Part shown: positions 8,530-19,651 of the stretch, piece after piece
Layout of the letters: each line of letters starts with the position of its first letter
Numbering within the stretch: the first letter of the stretch is position 1
Source of the DNA: Chloroflexota bacterium
Lineage (GTDB): Bacteria; Chloroflexota; Anaerolineae; Caldilineales; Caldilineaceae
NCBI GenBank assembly: GCA_016861025.1
Contig: BOKO01000015.1
Span: 1 to 64,000 of the forward strand
Length of the DNA: 64,000 nt
Direction of reading: 5' to 3'
Position numbers and translations under genes: made by a program
The notes under the pieces: model-generated
What the model saw: only the letters and a program-made list of their open reading frames with translations
Told to the model about the DNA's origin: nothing
Database searches by the model: none

Positions 8530-9108
8530 TCAGCGTTGCAGTACATTGTCGATCACGGCGCGATTGATGGCGCCGGGTCTCACCTCCATGATTTTGCCGT
8601 CGGCGTCGAGGAAGATGCTGGTGGGCAGGCCGCGCACATTGTAGCGGTCGCTGATGGCGCCCTGCGGATCGATCACAACAGGCACGTCCATGCGAAATTG
8701 CTCGGCGAATTGGCTAACTTTGTCCGACGTTTCGGCGACATTGACTGCCAGCAATGCGAGATCAGGATAGTCGCGCGCCGCTTGCAGCAGCTCCGGCATT
8801 TCGGCTCGGCAGGGCGGGCACCAGGTCGCCCAGAAATTGATCAGCACCCGCTGTCCCTTGAGGTCAGCCAGCGTCGTGTAGCGGCCATCGGGCAGCAGCA
8901 GGATGAAATTGGGCGGTGCATCGCCTGGCTTAAGCAGTTGTGGGTCTCCTTTGTCGTCCAGCAAGCCTTGTGGATAGCCGCCGCCGATCCCTTTGGGAAA
9001 GTTGCTCAGCGGCGCCTGCTGTGCGCCATTGGGAAGATTTTTGTTTGTTTGTGCGCCGCACCCTGCCAGGATGATCAATATCAGCGCCGTCAAAAAGAGA
9101 CGCATCAT
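8530..9108 (-). CDS. TlpA/ResA-like thioredoxin-fold lipoprotein
   Basis: This 192-residue exported thiol-disulfide oxidoreductase begins MMRLFLTALILIILAGC; the lipobox LAGC puts the lipidated cysteine at residue 17. The thioredoxin domain has the active site FWATWCPPC (Cys97 and Cys100) and the cis-proline motif VRGLPTSIFLD. Such proteins reduce apocytochromes or other extracytoplasmic disulfides. The start was chosen at the double ATG at 9108 because GAAGGA lies 9 nt before it; an earlier ATG at 9129 would bury the signal peptide behind seven extra residues. No cytochrome maturation genes are nearby, so the client is unknown. Confidence 0.88.
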   Translation of the reverse strand: MMRLFLTALILIILAGCGAQTNKNLPNGAQQAPLSNFPKGIGGGYPQGLLDDKGDPQLLKPGDAPPNFILLLPDGRYTTLADLKGQRVLINFWATWCPPCRAEMPELLQAARDYPDLALLAVNVAETSDKVSQFAEQFRMDVPVVIDPQGAISDRYNVRGLPTSIFLDADGKIMEVRPGAINRAVIDNVLQR

Positions 9109-9193
9109 CGTTTTTGTTCCTTCAGCCATACCTGTCACCCCTGGGGGATGGCGTTCAAGTGTCTGTTCGTCAGCACAACACAATGCAGCAGGC

Positions 9194-9991
9194 CTATGCC
9201 AGGTCGCTGCGCACTTGCTGCATCCAGGCTGCGTCCTGAACAGTGAAGATTTCGCCGTTGCGCCCGCGACTCCATGGCCCGACCAGCCAGTAGATTAGCT
9301 CGGCGATTTCGGCGGGTGGACGAAGCTGGCCGCGTTCGTGCAGGTTGTGGAAGTACGTTGTATCGAGCCGCGTGCCAGTTGTATCGATGCTACGAATGTC
9401 CTCTTGCATGGCAGTGTCCACCTGGCCGGGGTGGAGGATGTTGGTGCTCACCCCTGTTCCGGCCACTTCTAACGCCAACACGCGCATCAGCATATCTAGC
9501 CCGGCTTTCGCCGCACAATAGGCGCTGGCGCCTGCAATCGGCGTCACTGCTGCGCCGCTGCTGACCGCCAAAATACGCCCGTAGCCCTGGTCGACCATCA
9601 CCGGCAGGACATTGCGCGAGAGCAAGAACGGCGCAATCAGGTTGACGGCGATGTTGTACTCCCACTCGTTCGGGTCGGCTTCCGCCACTTCTTCAAGCGG
9701 CCAGACAACACCGGCGTTGTTGACCAGAATATCGACGCGGTTGAACTGCTCCAGTGCGGTTTCGACGATCTCCTCGACGATCTCCGGATCGCTGATGTCG
9801 CCGGAGACGGCTAACGCCTGAGCACCTTGTCCGCGCAGTTGCGCCGCCACTGTCTCGACTTCTTCCTCCGTGCGCGCCGCCAGCACGAGCTTCGCCCCGC
9901 CGGCCGCCAGTCGCGCCGCAGCGGCCGCGCCGATGCCTCGCCCTGCGCCGGTGATAATTGCCACCTGTCCTTGCAATTTCTTCTTTGCCAT
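9194..9991 (-). CDS. Short-chain dehydrogenase/reductase
   Basis: A classical SDR of 265 residues. The cofactor loop TGAGRGIG is at 14-21, NNAG at 91-94, the structural Asn at 117, and the catalytic Ser144/145-Tyr158-Lys162 in SSGAAVTPIAGASAYCAAK. It is close to 3-oxoacyl-ACP reductase-like enzymes, but the extended C-terminus (DTTYFHNLHERGQLRPPAEIA and a terminal VQDAAWMQQV) differs from FabG, so the substrate is open. It is isolated: 140 nt separate it from copA upstream and 85 nt from the TlpA-like gene. Confidence 0.9.
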   Translation of the reverse strand: MAKKKLQGQVAIITGAGRGIGAAAAARLAAGGAKLVLAARTEEEVETVAAQLRGQGAQALAVSGDISDPEIVEEIVETALEQFNRVDILVNNAGVVWPLEEVAEADPNEWEYNIAVNLIAPFLLSRNVLPVMVDQGYGRILAVSSGAAVTPIAGASAYCAAKAGLDMLMRVLALEVAGTGVSTNILHPGQVDTAMQEDIRSIDTTGTRLDTTYFHNLHERGQLRPPAEIAELIYWLVGPWSRGRNGEIFTVQDAAWMQQVRSDLA

Positions 9992-10067
9992 GCAAACCAG
10001 TGTAGCAGATTCAGAGATGGGCTGTCTACTTCCAACAGCAACGGGGCTATTTTACGTCTGGGGCAAA

Positions 10068-10125
10068 GCAGGTCATCGCCTCCAGCATGACAGAACGACA
10101 TATCATGACGGAGGCAATGACCTGC
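10068..10125. repeat. Long inverted repeat after copA (3'-flank element, copy B)
   Basis: Arms GCAGGTCATCGCCTCC (10068-10083) and GGAGGCAATGACCTGC (10110-10125) pair at 15 of 16 positions around a 26-nt loop. It starts seven bases beyond the copA stop codon. There is no U-tract, so it is not a typical intrinsic terminator, but it could block 3' decay or help Rho-dependent ending. It is related in sequence to 6264-6292 and 42297-42349. Confidence 0.75.
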
Positions 10126-10131
10126 ACTTTA

Positions 10132-12738
<2,607 letters not shown>

Positions 12739-12759
12739 TGTTGCATTCCTCAAGCAATA

Positions 12760-12840
12760 GAGATTGGAGATTAGAGAGTAAAATCGGAGAATAGACGCTT
12801 TGTTGCGTAGATCGCTCAATCTCCAATCGTCAATCTCCAA
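12760..12840. repeat. Palindromic GAGATTGG element in the copZ-copA spacer
   Basis: The left arm GAGATTGGAGATTAGAGAG (12760-12778) and right arm CTCAATCTCC...CAATCTCC (12815-12838) are imperfect inverted repeats of the same unit found inside copA. The element fills most of the 120-nt gap between copZ and copA and would fold into a stem-loop in the mRNA, possibly lowering copA expression relative to copZ. It ends 21 nt before the copA start codon. Confidence 0.65.
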
Positions 12841-12858
12841 ACTTATTTAACCGCCGCT

Positions 12859-13062
12859 TTACACAGCCGGATAGCCGATCTCTTCCAACAGGCTCTCGAC
12901 TTCCGCCAGAATTTCTTCGCCTGCCACTTCGACCGTCACCTCTTTGGACTCGATTTCAGCTTTAACGCTCTGCAATCCACCGATGGCTTTCAACTCGCGC
13001 TCGATGGTGGCGGTGCAGTGACCGCAAGAAATGTTGGGGACTTGATAGGTTTTGGTTGTCAT
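12859..13062 (-). CDS. copZ: Copper chaperone CopZ-like HMA protein
   Basis: A 67-residue heavy-metal-associated domain protein with the metal site ISCGHC (Cys12 and Cys15) and the fold ending EEIGYPAV. CopZ carries Cu(I) to the N-terminal domains of CopA. The usual GMxCxxC is NISCGHC here, an accepted variant. I chose the ATG at 13062, 9 nt after GGAG, over an ATG seven codons upstream. It lies 30 nt after csoR and 120 nt before copA, so the three form one operon in the order sensor, chaperone, pump. Confidence 0.92.
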   Translation of the reverse strand: MTTKTYQVPNISCGHCTATIERELKAIGGLQSVKAEIESKEVTVEVAGEEILAEVESLLEEIGYPAV

Positions 13063-13092
13063 GAGTTTGCTCCATTCAGTCAAAATGAATCT

Positions 13093-13374
13093 TTATAGCT
13101 TCCCAGTTGCCTTGAATACATCCATGATCTCAGCGACGACGCGCGTCTTTTCAGCTTCATCGTCGCTGCGGATCGCTGTCGTGACGCATGTATTGAGGTG
13201 GTTCTCTAGCGTCAACGCGCTCACCCGCTCCAAAGCCTGCTGCACGGCTTTGACTTGCTTGAGGATGTCCATGCAATAGGCGTCTTCCTCGACCATGCGC
13301 TCGATGCCACGCACATGCCCCTCAATGCTCTTCAAGCGATTGACCAACATCTGTTTCTTTTCTGAGTCAAGCAT
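13093..13374 (-). CDS. csoR: Copper-sensing repressor CsoR
   Basis: A 93-residue all-helical DUF156 regulator. Cys34, His59 and Cys63 (AYCMDIL; ENHLNTC) are spaced exactly like the Cu(I)-binding C-H-C triad of CsoR, which separates it from RcnR or FrmR types. Copper binding releases CsoR from DNA. The gene is first in the csoR-copZ-copA operon and is preceded by a near-consensus promoter and a G/C-rich palindrome, so autoregulation is likely. Confidence 0.95.
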   Translation of the reverse strand: MLDSEKKQMLVNRLKSIEGHVRGIERMVEEDAYCMDILKQVKAVQQALERVSALTLENHLNTCVTTAIRSDDEAEKTRVVAEIMDVFKATGKL

Positions 13375-13396
13375 CGGCTTTTACTCTCGTCTCTTA

Positions 13397-13418
13397 CCCC
13401 TCCCCCTATGGGAGGGGA
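13397..13418. promoter_or_regulatory. Probable CsoR operator
   Basis: An inverted repeat of CCCCTCCC and GGGAGGGG around the core CCCCTATGGG lies between the -10 box and csoR. CsoR operators are known as G/C-tract palindromes of this form flanked by TA and AT. Its place just downstream of the -10 hexamer would let bound repressor block initiation. Confidence 0.75.
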
Positions 13419-13426
13419 TGATACGT

Positions 13427-13455
13427 AGTATAATGTAGGCTGCAAGGAATGTCAA
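13427..13455 (-). promoter_or_regulatory. Housekeeping-type promoter of csoR-copZ-copA
   Basis: On the minus strand TTGACA (13450-13455) and TATACT (13427-13432) are separated by exactly 17 nt, one mismatch from sigma-70/SigA consensus. Transcription would start around 13420, inside or beside the CsoR-type palindrome. Confidence 0.85.
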
Positions 13456-13497
13456 GTCTGTGAAAGTGAAAAGATGGATGTGAGGAGGGTTTCACCG

Positions 13498-13533
13498 ATG
13501 TCTTCTCCCAATCGGATAAAGCCTCACGGATAA
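13498..13533 (+). CDS. Possible 11-codon leader ORF upstream of the hydrolase
   Basis: ATG at 13498 follows a strong Shine-Dalgarno (GAGGAGGG, 13482-13489) and runs 11 codons (MSSPNRIKPHG) to TAA. The annotated hydrolase start 29 nt downstream has no comparable site. Either this is a translated leader that delivers ribosomes to the hydrolase, or the Shine-Dalgarno is chance. There is no homology evidence. Confidence 0.25.
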   Translation: MSSPNRIKPHG

Positions 13534-13561
13534 GCTTTGCAAAATCTGGACAATTGTTCTC

Positions 13562-14509
13562 ATGTCGGCAAGCTCTGCACCAGACACCATGCTCAACGCC
13601 TACCAGACGCCTGATCATGCACCCTTCGAGTGGCGCAACGGGCCGCACGCAGTGCTCTTGATCCACGGCTTTCCAGGCACGCCCGCCGAGATGCGCACTG
13701 TGGGTGAAGTTTTTGCCAGCGAAGGATGGAGCGTGCGTGGGTTGTTGCTGCCCGGCTTCGGCGCCGAATTTGCCGAGATCGGAGGCAAACGTCAAGCTGA
13801 CTGGCAAACCGCTGTGGATGCAGCCGTGGCGGAGCTGCGCCGCAAACATCCGGTCGTGCTCCTGGCGGGCAACTCATTTGGCGGAGCGCTGGCGCTGGCG
13901 ACTGCTGCGATGCAGCCGGTCGATGGCGTAATACTTTTTGCACCCTTCTGGCGGCTCGATTCCTGGCTCGATCGCGTCTATCCGCTGGCGGAACGTGTGT
14001 TGCCGCGCATCCGCCCCTTTGCCCGCGCCGACTTTGACGATCCTGGTTTTCGCACGGAATTGACGCACTTTCTGAGCGAAGTCGATCTCGACGACCCGGT
14101 GGTGCGCGCGCAAATCCGCAGGCTGGAGCTGCCGACCCGAGTAATCGGGCAAGTGCGCCGCGCCGGGCAGATCGGCTATGCAGCAGCCGGGCAGGTGAGC
14201 GCGCCGACGTTGATCTTCCAGGGACGCAGCGATCCGCTGGTGAGGCCACACGTGACGCAACGGCTGGCGCAGCGGCTGCCTAACCTGGCTGGTTATATCG
14301 AAGTCGAGGGAGAGCACGATCTTGTGCGCGGACAGACGGCTGGCTGGCCGGTCATCGATAAGACGTTGCGAACCTTTGCAGAACAGGTCACAAACAAAGA
14401 AAAAAAATTTGCGCAATCTGCAGATCAAATGACCGAACCTTTTCAACCCTCCGATTTCGCAAATGATGGTCAGCAGTTTCCCTGCAAAATCTACGGAGCA
14501 GACCACTGA
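13562..14509 (+). CDS. Alpha/beta-hydrolase, esterase-like
   Basis: This 315-residue enzyme resembles carboxylesterase/thermostable monoacylglycerol lipase-type hydrolases. VLLIHGFPGTPAEM provides the oxyanion loop (HGF), GNSFGG the nucleophile elbow (Ser105), GRSDPLV the acidic residue and GEHDLV the histidine. The last 40 or so residues (NKEKKFAQSADQ onward) are polar and outside the fold. Substrate is unknown. The start at 13562 has no clear Shine-Dalgarno; an ATG at 13589 would also keep the whole domain. It diverges from the copper operon and precedes the carotenoid block by 64 nt. Confidence 0.85.
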   Translation: MSASSAPDTMLNAYQTPDHAPFEWRNGPHAVLLIHGFPGTPAEMRTVGEVFASEGWSVRGLLLPGFGAEFAEIGGKRQADWQTAVDAAVAELRRKHPVVLLAGNSFGGALALATAAMQPVDGVILFAPFWRLDSWLDRVYPLAERVLPRIRPFARADFDDPGFRTELTHFLSEVDLDDPVVRAQIRRLELPTRVIGQVRRAGQIGYAAAGQVSAPTLIFQGRSDPLVRPHVTQRLAQRLPNLAGYIEVEGEHDLVRGQTAGWPVIDKTLRTFAEQVTNKEKKFAQSADQMTEPFQPSDFANDGQQFPCKIYGADH

Positions 14510-14518
14510 ATCTTCTTG

Positions 14519-14548
14519 ATCCACAGATTACGCAGATTTCGCAGAACT
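14519..14548 (+). repeat. Short CAGATT-type repeat before the carotenoid genes
   Basis: CACAGATTACGCAGATTTCGCAGAA-type sequence with a period near 9, lying between the hydrolase stop and the CruF-like start. It resembles one arm of the GCGGATGA element at 44612-44681 (GACGCAGATCGAGCGGAT). No inverted partner is seen here. Confidence 0.4.
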
Positions 14549-14573
14549 TCGTCAAAGACATTTAGAAAGGGTT

Positions 14574-15374
<801 letters not shown>

Positions 15375-15383
15375 AACCTGACA

Positions 15384-16013
15384 ATGTTTGAGATGCTCCT
15401 GTGGACGGCGATCGGCTTTGCAGCCGGTTCGCTGCCTTTTTCGGTGTGGGTTGGGCAAATTGCGCTGAAGAAGGACATCACCACCTACGGCGATGCTAAC
15501 CCTGGCGCAACCAATGTGCTGCGCGCGGGCGGGCGCAGTGCGGCGGCGCTGGCGCTCTTGCTCGACACACTCAAAGCTGCGATTCCGGTGGGCGTCGCCT
15601 ATTCGATCGTGGGCATCGATGACTGGCGGCTTGCACCGGTGGCGGTGGCGCCCGTGTTCGGTCATGCGTTTTCGCCGTTTCTGCGTTTCCGCGGGGGCAA
15701 AGCGATCGCCGCCACACTTGGCATGTGGATTGCACTCACCCTATGGACCGTTCCGACAATTGGTGGATTCAGCTTGCTGATCTTCACGCTGCTCGTCGGC
15801 GCTAACGGATGGGCAGTCATGTTCGCCAATCTGGTCATCCTGGCTTATTTGCTGTTTGCGCCAACCGCATTGGACTTTCTCAACTGGCAGCCGGAAACAT
15901 CGATCTTGCTGGCAATTTGGGCAATCAACATGCTCCTGCTGATGCAGCGTCACCGCGCTGATCTCTCACATCCACCCAGGCTGCGCCGACGCGCGCAACG
16001 GGCGACCCCATGA
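15384..16013 (+). CDS. plsY: PlsY-like glycerol-3-phosphate acyltransferase
   Basis: The 209-residue polytopic protein has the PlsY signatures: AAGSLPFSVWVG near the N-terminus, GDANPGATNVLRAGG, and FGHAFSPFLRFRGGKAIAATLG. PlsY uses acyl-phosphate from PlsX to acylate glycerol-3-phosphate. The C-terminus adds a basic tail (about 190-209). Its location inside a carotenoid gene run and 4-nt overlap with the next gene raise the possibility that it acylates a carotenoid glycoside instead, or supplies both. Sequence alone cannot decide; the conserved motifs suggest the normal chemistry. Confidence 0.88.
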   Translation: MFEMLLWTAIGFAAGSLPFSVWVGQIALKKDITTYGDANPGATNVLRAGGRSAAALALLLDTLKAAIPVGVAYSIVGIDDWRLAPVAVAPVFGHAFSPFLRFRGGKAIAATLGMWIALTLWTVPTIGGFSLLIFTLLVGANGWAVMFANLVILAYLLFAPTALDFLNWQPETSILLAIWAINMLLLMQRHRADLSHPPRLRRRAQRATP

Positions 16014-17158
16014 TTCTTCTTCCGCTTGCAGTCACGGCTGCGCTTGCTGTTTTGCTCACAATTGCGACGACCAATCATCGGCGCTTTCCACGCTTACATC
16101 CTGTGGCAACGTTGGATCAAGCCCTGGCAGCAGCCGCAGCGCCGCGCGTCTCGGTGCTGATTCCGGCGCGCAACGAGGCGGCTATTATTGGCGCAACGCT
16201 GCAAGACCTGCTGACGCAAGATGTCGCCAACCTGGAAGTGTTGGTGCTCGACGACCGCTCGGAAGACGCCACCACAGAGATCGTAGGTGCAACGGCTCGC
16301 CAGTCCCCACGCCTCAGACTTCTGTGCGGCAAGGATCTGCCGCCGGGTTGGACGGGCAAGAACTGGGCGTGCGCGCAGCTGGCGGAAGCGGCGCAGGGCG
16401 ACATCTTGCTCTTCACCGACGCCGACGTCCGCTGGCGACCAGGGGCGCTGCGCAGCGTGCTGGCAGCGATGGATGAACTCGACGCCGATCTGCTCACCGT
16501 CTGGCCCACCCAGATCACCGAAAGCTGGGTCGAGCGGCTGACTGTGCCGATGATGGCGATGGCGGTGATGGGCTATCTGCCCGTGTGGCTGGCGCACGAT
16601 TTCTATCACCCGCTCGCCGCCGCCGCCAACGGGCAGTGCATGGCGTTTCAGCGCCCCGCCTACGCCGCCATCGGCGGACACGCGGCTGTGCGCAACGCCA
16701 TCGTCGAGGATGTACGCCTTGCGCAGAACGTCAAGGCGGCAGGTCTCAAGCTGCGCATGGTCGATGGCGCCGGGCTGGTTGCCTGCCACATGTACAACGG
16801 CGCTCGCGCCGCCATTGACGGCTATACAAAAAACATCCTGGCTGGACATCAAAACCGCATCGGCCTGCTGGCGCTCTCGGCGATCTTTCACTGGTCGCTC
16901 TTTCTGGCGCCGTGGTTGTGGCTGCTGTTCGGGAGGACGTGGACCCTGCCCGGCTGGCCCGTGTGGCCGTTGTTGCTGATGGCGACAGGCGTGGCCGTGC
17001 GTGCACTCACGGCGCACGCCACGCGCCAGCGCGTCGGCGACGCTTTGCTGCTGCCGGCGTCGGTGTTGCTCTTCTCCTGGATCGCGGCGCGCGCAGTGTG
17101 GTGGCGGCTGCGCTACGGCGGCGTGATCTGGAAAGGACGGCTGATCCGTGAGACATGA
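16010..17158 (+). CDS. Membrane glycosyltransferase family 2, CrtQ/CruC/HpnB-like
   Basis: A 382-residue enzyme with an N-terminal helix, a GT-A domain (about 45-260) with PRVSVLIPARNEAAII, VLDDRSEDAT, LPPGWTGKNWACAQLA, the DxD-like FTDADVRW and the acid EDVRLAQ, then three or four C-terminal helices. The GWTGKNWAC motif is typical of the group holding CrtQ (staphyloxanthin), CruC-type carotenoid and HpnB transferases. In this cluster the acceptor is most likely a hydroxycarotenoid. It overlaps the PlsY-like gene by 4 nt (ATGA) and the CrtI-like gene by 11 nt. Confidence 0.85.
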   Translation: MILLPLAVTAALAVLLTIATTNHRRFPRLHPVATLDQALAAAAAPRVSVLIPARNEAAIIGATLQDLLTQDVANLEVLVLDDRSEDATTEIVGATARQSPRLRLLCGKDLPPGWTGKNWACAQLAEAAQGDILLFTDADVRWRPGALRSVLAAMDELDADLLTVWPTQITESWVERLTVPMMAMAVMGYLPVWLAHDFYHPLAAAANGQCMAFQRPAYAAIGGHAAVRNAIVEDVRLAQNVKAAGLKLRMVDGAGLVACHMYNGARAAIDGYTKNILAGHQNRIGLLALSAIFHWSLFLAPWLWLLFGRTWTLPGWPVWPLLLMATGVAVRALTAHATRQRVGDALLLPASVLLFSWIAARAVWWRLRYGGVIWKGRLIRET

Positions 17159-18638
17159 CGAAGGCAAAGTCGATGTCGTGGTCATCGGCGGCGGCGTCGG
17201 CGGATTGAGCGCAGCGATTCGGCTGGCGGCGGCAGGCAAACGCGTCGCCGTGCTGGAGCAAAACACCGCAGTCGGCGGCAAGATGAGCCAGATCGAGCAG
17301 GACGGCTTCCGCTGGGATACGGGGCCGTCAGTGATCACGATGCGCAGCGTCTTCGAGGAGCTTTTCGCCGCCGCCGGGCGGCGTCTCGACGACTACCTGA
17401 CCCTCCTGCCGGTCGAGCCGCTGACCCGCTACTTCTACCCCGACGGCACGCGCATCGACGCCACACGCGACCTGACGCGCATGGCGGAGCAGATCGCCGC
17501 GCTCGATAAACGCGATGTCGAAGGCTATTTCGACTTTCTTGAATATGCGGCGCGGCTGCACCGCATCACTGGCCCCGTCTTTGTCTATAACCAGCCGCCG
17601 ACGCTGCGCACCTTTCTCGGCGTGCCTGTCAGCGACATGGTGCGCGTCGACCCGTGGCTGACGATGGATCAGGCGATTCGCCGCCGCGTCCACTCGCCGC
17701 AGTTGCGCCAGTTGCTGGCGCGCTTCGCCACCTACGTCGGCGCCAGCCCCTATCAGGCGCCCGCCACGCTGAGCGTGATCGCCCACGTCGAGATGACGGG
17801 CGGCGTCTGGTATCCGCGCGGCGGCGTCTATCAGATTGCGGCGGCGATGGCAAAGCTGGCGGGCGAGCTGGGCGTCGAGATACACACACAGACGCCGGTC
17901 GCCGCCATCACGGTCGAACAAGGCGCAGCGACCGGCGCTGTCACGATGGACGGCCGCCGCTTCATCGCCGACGCCGTGATCGCCAACGTTGATGTCACCA
18001 CCGTCTACGAGCATCTGCTGCCGCACGACATTGCGCCGCAGCGCCGCGCTGCGCTCAAGCGTTGCGAAACCTCGTGCTCCGGCTACGTGCTGCTGCTCGG
18101 CGTTGAGGGGACGCATGAGCAGCTTGCGCACCACAACATCTTTTTCAACCGCAATTATCGCAGCGAGTTCGACGACATCTTCCATCGCGGCGCGCCGCCC
18201 CACGACCCGACCATTTACCTCGCCATCACCAGCAAGAGCGACCCATCGCACGCGCCGCCGGGCTGTGAAAACTGGTTTGTGCTCGTCAATGCGCCGCCGC
18301 TGGGCGATGGTTTCGACTGGGCGCAGCAGGAAGCCGCCTATCGCACGCTGGTGTTGGAGACGCTGGCGCGCTACGGGCTGGACATCCGCACGCGCATTCG
18401 CAGCGAACACCGGCTCACGCCCGCCGACATCCGCCGTCTGACCGGCGCCTGGCGCGGCGCACTCTATGGCATCTCTTCCAACCAGGCGCTCAACGCCTTT
18501 CGTCGCCCGCACAACCGCTGCCCCGATGTGCACAGCCTCTATTTTGCGGGCGGAACCACACATCCGGGCGGCGGCGTGCCTATGGTAACATTGTCGGGCA
18601 AAGTCGCCGCAGAGCTGGTGTTGGCGGACAGAAGATGA
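17148..18638 (+). CDS. CrtI-family carotenoid desaturase/oxidase
   Basis: A 496-residue FAD enzyme of the phytoene-desaturase superfamily. The dinucleotide fold VVVIGGGVGGLSAAIRLA is at about 9-26, FRWDTGPSVITM follows, and the C-terminal FAD-contact region reads YFAGGTTHPGGGVPMVTLSG. Family members include CrtI (phytoene desaturase), CrtD (1-hydroxycarotenoid 3,4-desaturase) and CrtP/CrtO-type terminal oxidases. With a CruF-like hydratase in the same operon, a CrtD-like or terminal-oxidase role is at least as likely as phytoene desaturation. Start is GTG at 17148 after AAAGGACGG. Confidence 0.88.
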   Translation: MRHDEGKVDVVVIGGGVGGLSAAIRLAAAGKRVAVLEQNTAVGGKMSQIEQDGFRWDTGPSVITMRSVFEELFAAAGRRLDDYLTLLPVEPLTRYFYPDGTRIDATRDLTRMAEQIAALDKRDVEGYFDFLEYAARLHRITGPVFVYNQPPTLRTFLGVPVSDMVRVDPWLTMDQAIRRRVHSPQLRQLLARFATYVGASPYQAPATLSVIAHVEMTGGVWYPRGGVYQIAAAMAKLAGELGVEIHTQTPVAAITVEQGAATGAVTMDGRRFIADAVIANVDVTTVYEHLLPHDIAPQRRAALKRCETSCSGYVLLLGVEGTHEQLAHHNIFFNRNYRSEFDDIFHRGAPPHDPTIYLAITSKSDPSHAPPGCENWFVLVNAPPLGDGFDWAQQEAAYRTLVLETLARYGLDIRTRIRSEHRLTPADIRRLTGAWRGALYGISSNQALNAFRRPHNRCPDVHSLYFAGGTTHPGGGVPMVTLSGKVAAELVLADRR

Positions 18639-18715
18639 GCTGCGTTCCGGACAGTGGTTACATGGATCGCCCTTCGCCCCGATTTTCAGGTTAGACAACA
18701 ACGATTGGAGCAGTT

Positions 18716-19534
18716 ATGCAAGACGCGACAACAACCTCGACAACTTCCGAACCCGTTGAAACCCCACCATCGTCGCCCAGGCGCCGCCGCTGGTGGCTGT
18801 GGGCGCTAGTTGGGCTGCTGGCGATTGCACTGATCGGCGTAACCGGCTTTATTATCTGGGCGAGCACGCCAGCGCAGCCGATGGCGCAGGCGTTGGCCTC
18901 GCTTGCTGGCAACGACAAGGTTGCCGTTATCCAGGGCAAGTGGATCATTTTTGAACCGCTGGCTGAGCCAAAATCGACCGGTTTCATCTTTTATCCGGGC
19001 GGGCGCGTCGACGCGCGCGCTTATGCGCCGCAGGCGCTCGCCATTGCCGAAAAAGGCTATCCGGTGGTGATCGCACCAATGCCGCTCAACCTGGCAGTCT
19101 TTGGCATCAATCGCGCTGATGAAGTGGTGGCGGCGTTCCCGGAAATCGAACAGTGGGTCATCGGCGGACATTCGCTAGGTGGGGCAATGGCCGCCAACTA
19201 CATCAGGAATCACCCCGGCGCTATGGATGGCCTCGTGCTGTGGGCATCCTTCCCAGCGGAAAATGACTCGCTGGCTAACCAGACTGCGCTGACGGCATAC
19301 TCGATCTACGGCACGCTCGATGGGCTTGCCACGCCGGAAAAAGTGCGCGCGGCTGAGCCGCTGCTCCCTCCCTCGACGCGTTTCATCCCGCTCGAAGGCG
19401 GCAACCACGCCCAATTCGGCTGGTACGGCGACCAATCGGGAGATAATCCGGCAACGATCAGCCGCGTCGAACAGCAAAAGTTGACAGTGGACGCCACCGT
19501 CGAAGCGCTGGCAGTGGTGGATGAGGGGTTGTAA
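18716..19534 (+). CDS. Membrane-anchored alpha/beta-hydrolase
   Basis: The 272-residue protein has a basic-aromatic head, one membrane helix (about 26-50, WWLWALVGLLAIALIGVTGFII) and an alpha/beta-hydrolase domain outside the membrane. GGHSLGGAMAAN is the nucleophile elbow (Ser153) and GGNHAQFGWYG the histidine loop. The domain resembles the PF12695-type hydrolases found in Gram-positive and Chloroflexota genomes; substrate unknown. GGAG lies before the ATG. It is 77 nt after the CrtI-like gene and may be read through from it. Confidence 0.8.
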   Translation: MQDATTTSTTSEPVETPPSSPRRRRWWLWALVGLLAIALIGVTGFIIWASTPAQPMAQALASLAGNDKVAVIQGKWIIFEPLAEPKSTGFIFYPGGRVDARAYAPQALAIAEKGYPVVIAPMPLNLAVFGINRADEVVAAFPEIEQWVIGGHSLGGAMAANYIRNHPGAMDGLVLWASFPAENDSLANQTALTAYSIYGTLDGLATPEKVRAAEPLLPPSTRFIPLEGGNHAQFGWYGDQSGDNPATISRVEQQKLTVDATVEALAVVDEGL

Positions 19535-19585
19535 AATTAGGCGAGAACATTGTATTTTTCTGTCAAGACCTTGCTCTGTGGTGAG

Positions 19586-19614
19586 TGAGGCGCAACAATT
19601 GAGCTGACGCCTCA
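19586..19614. promoter_or_regulatory. Inverted repeat upstream of the beta-helix gene
   Basis: TGAGGCG (19586-19592) and CGCCTCA (19608-19614) form a perfect 7-bp stem with a 15-nt loop, 38 nt before the start codon of the secreted beta-helix protein. It could be an mRNA hairpin or an operator; no factor can be named. Confidence 0.4.
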
Positions 19615-19651
19615 GCGAAAAACACACGAACAGAGATAAGGGAGCATAAAC

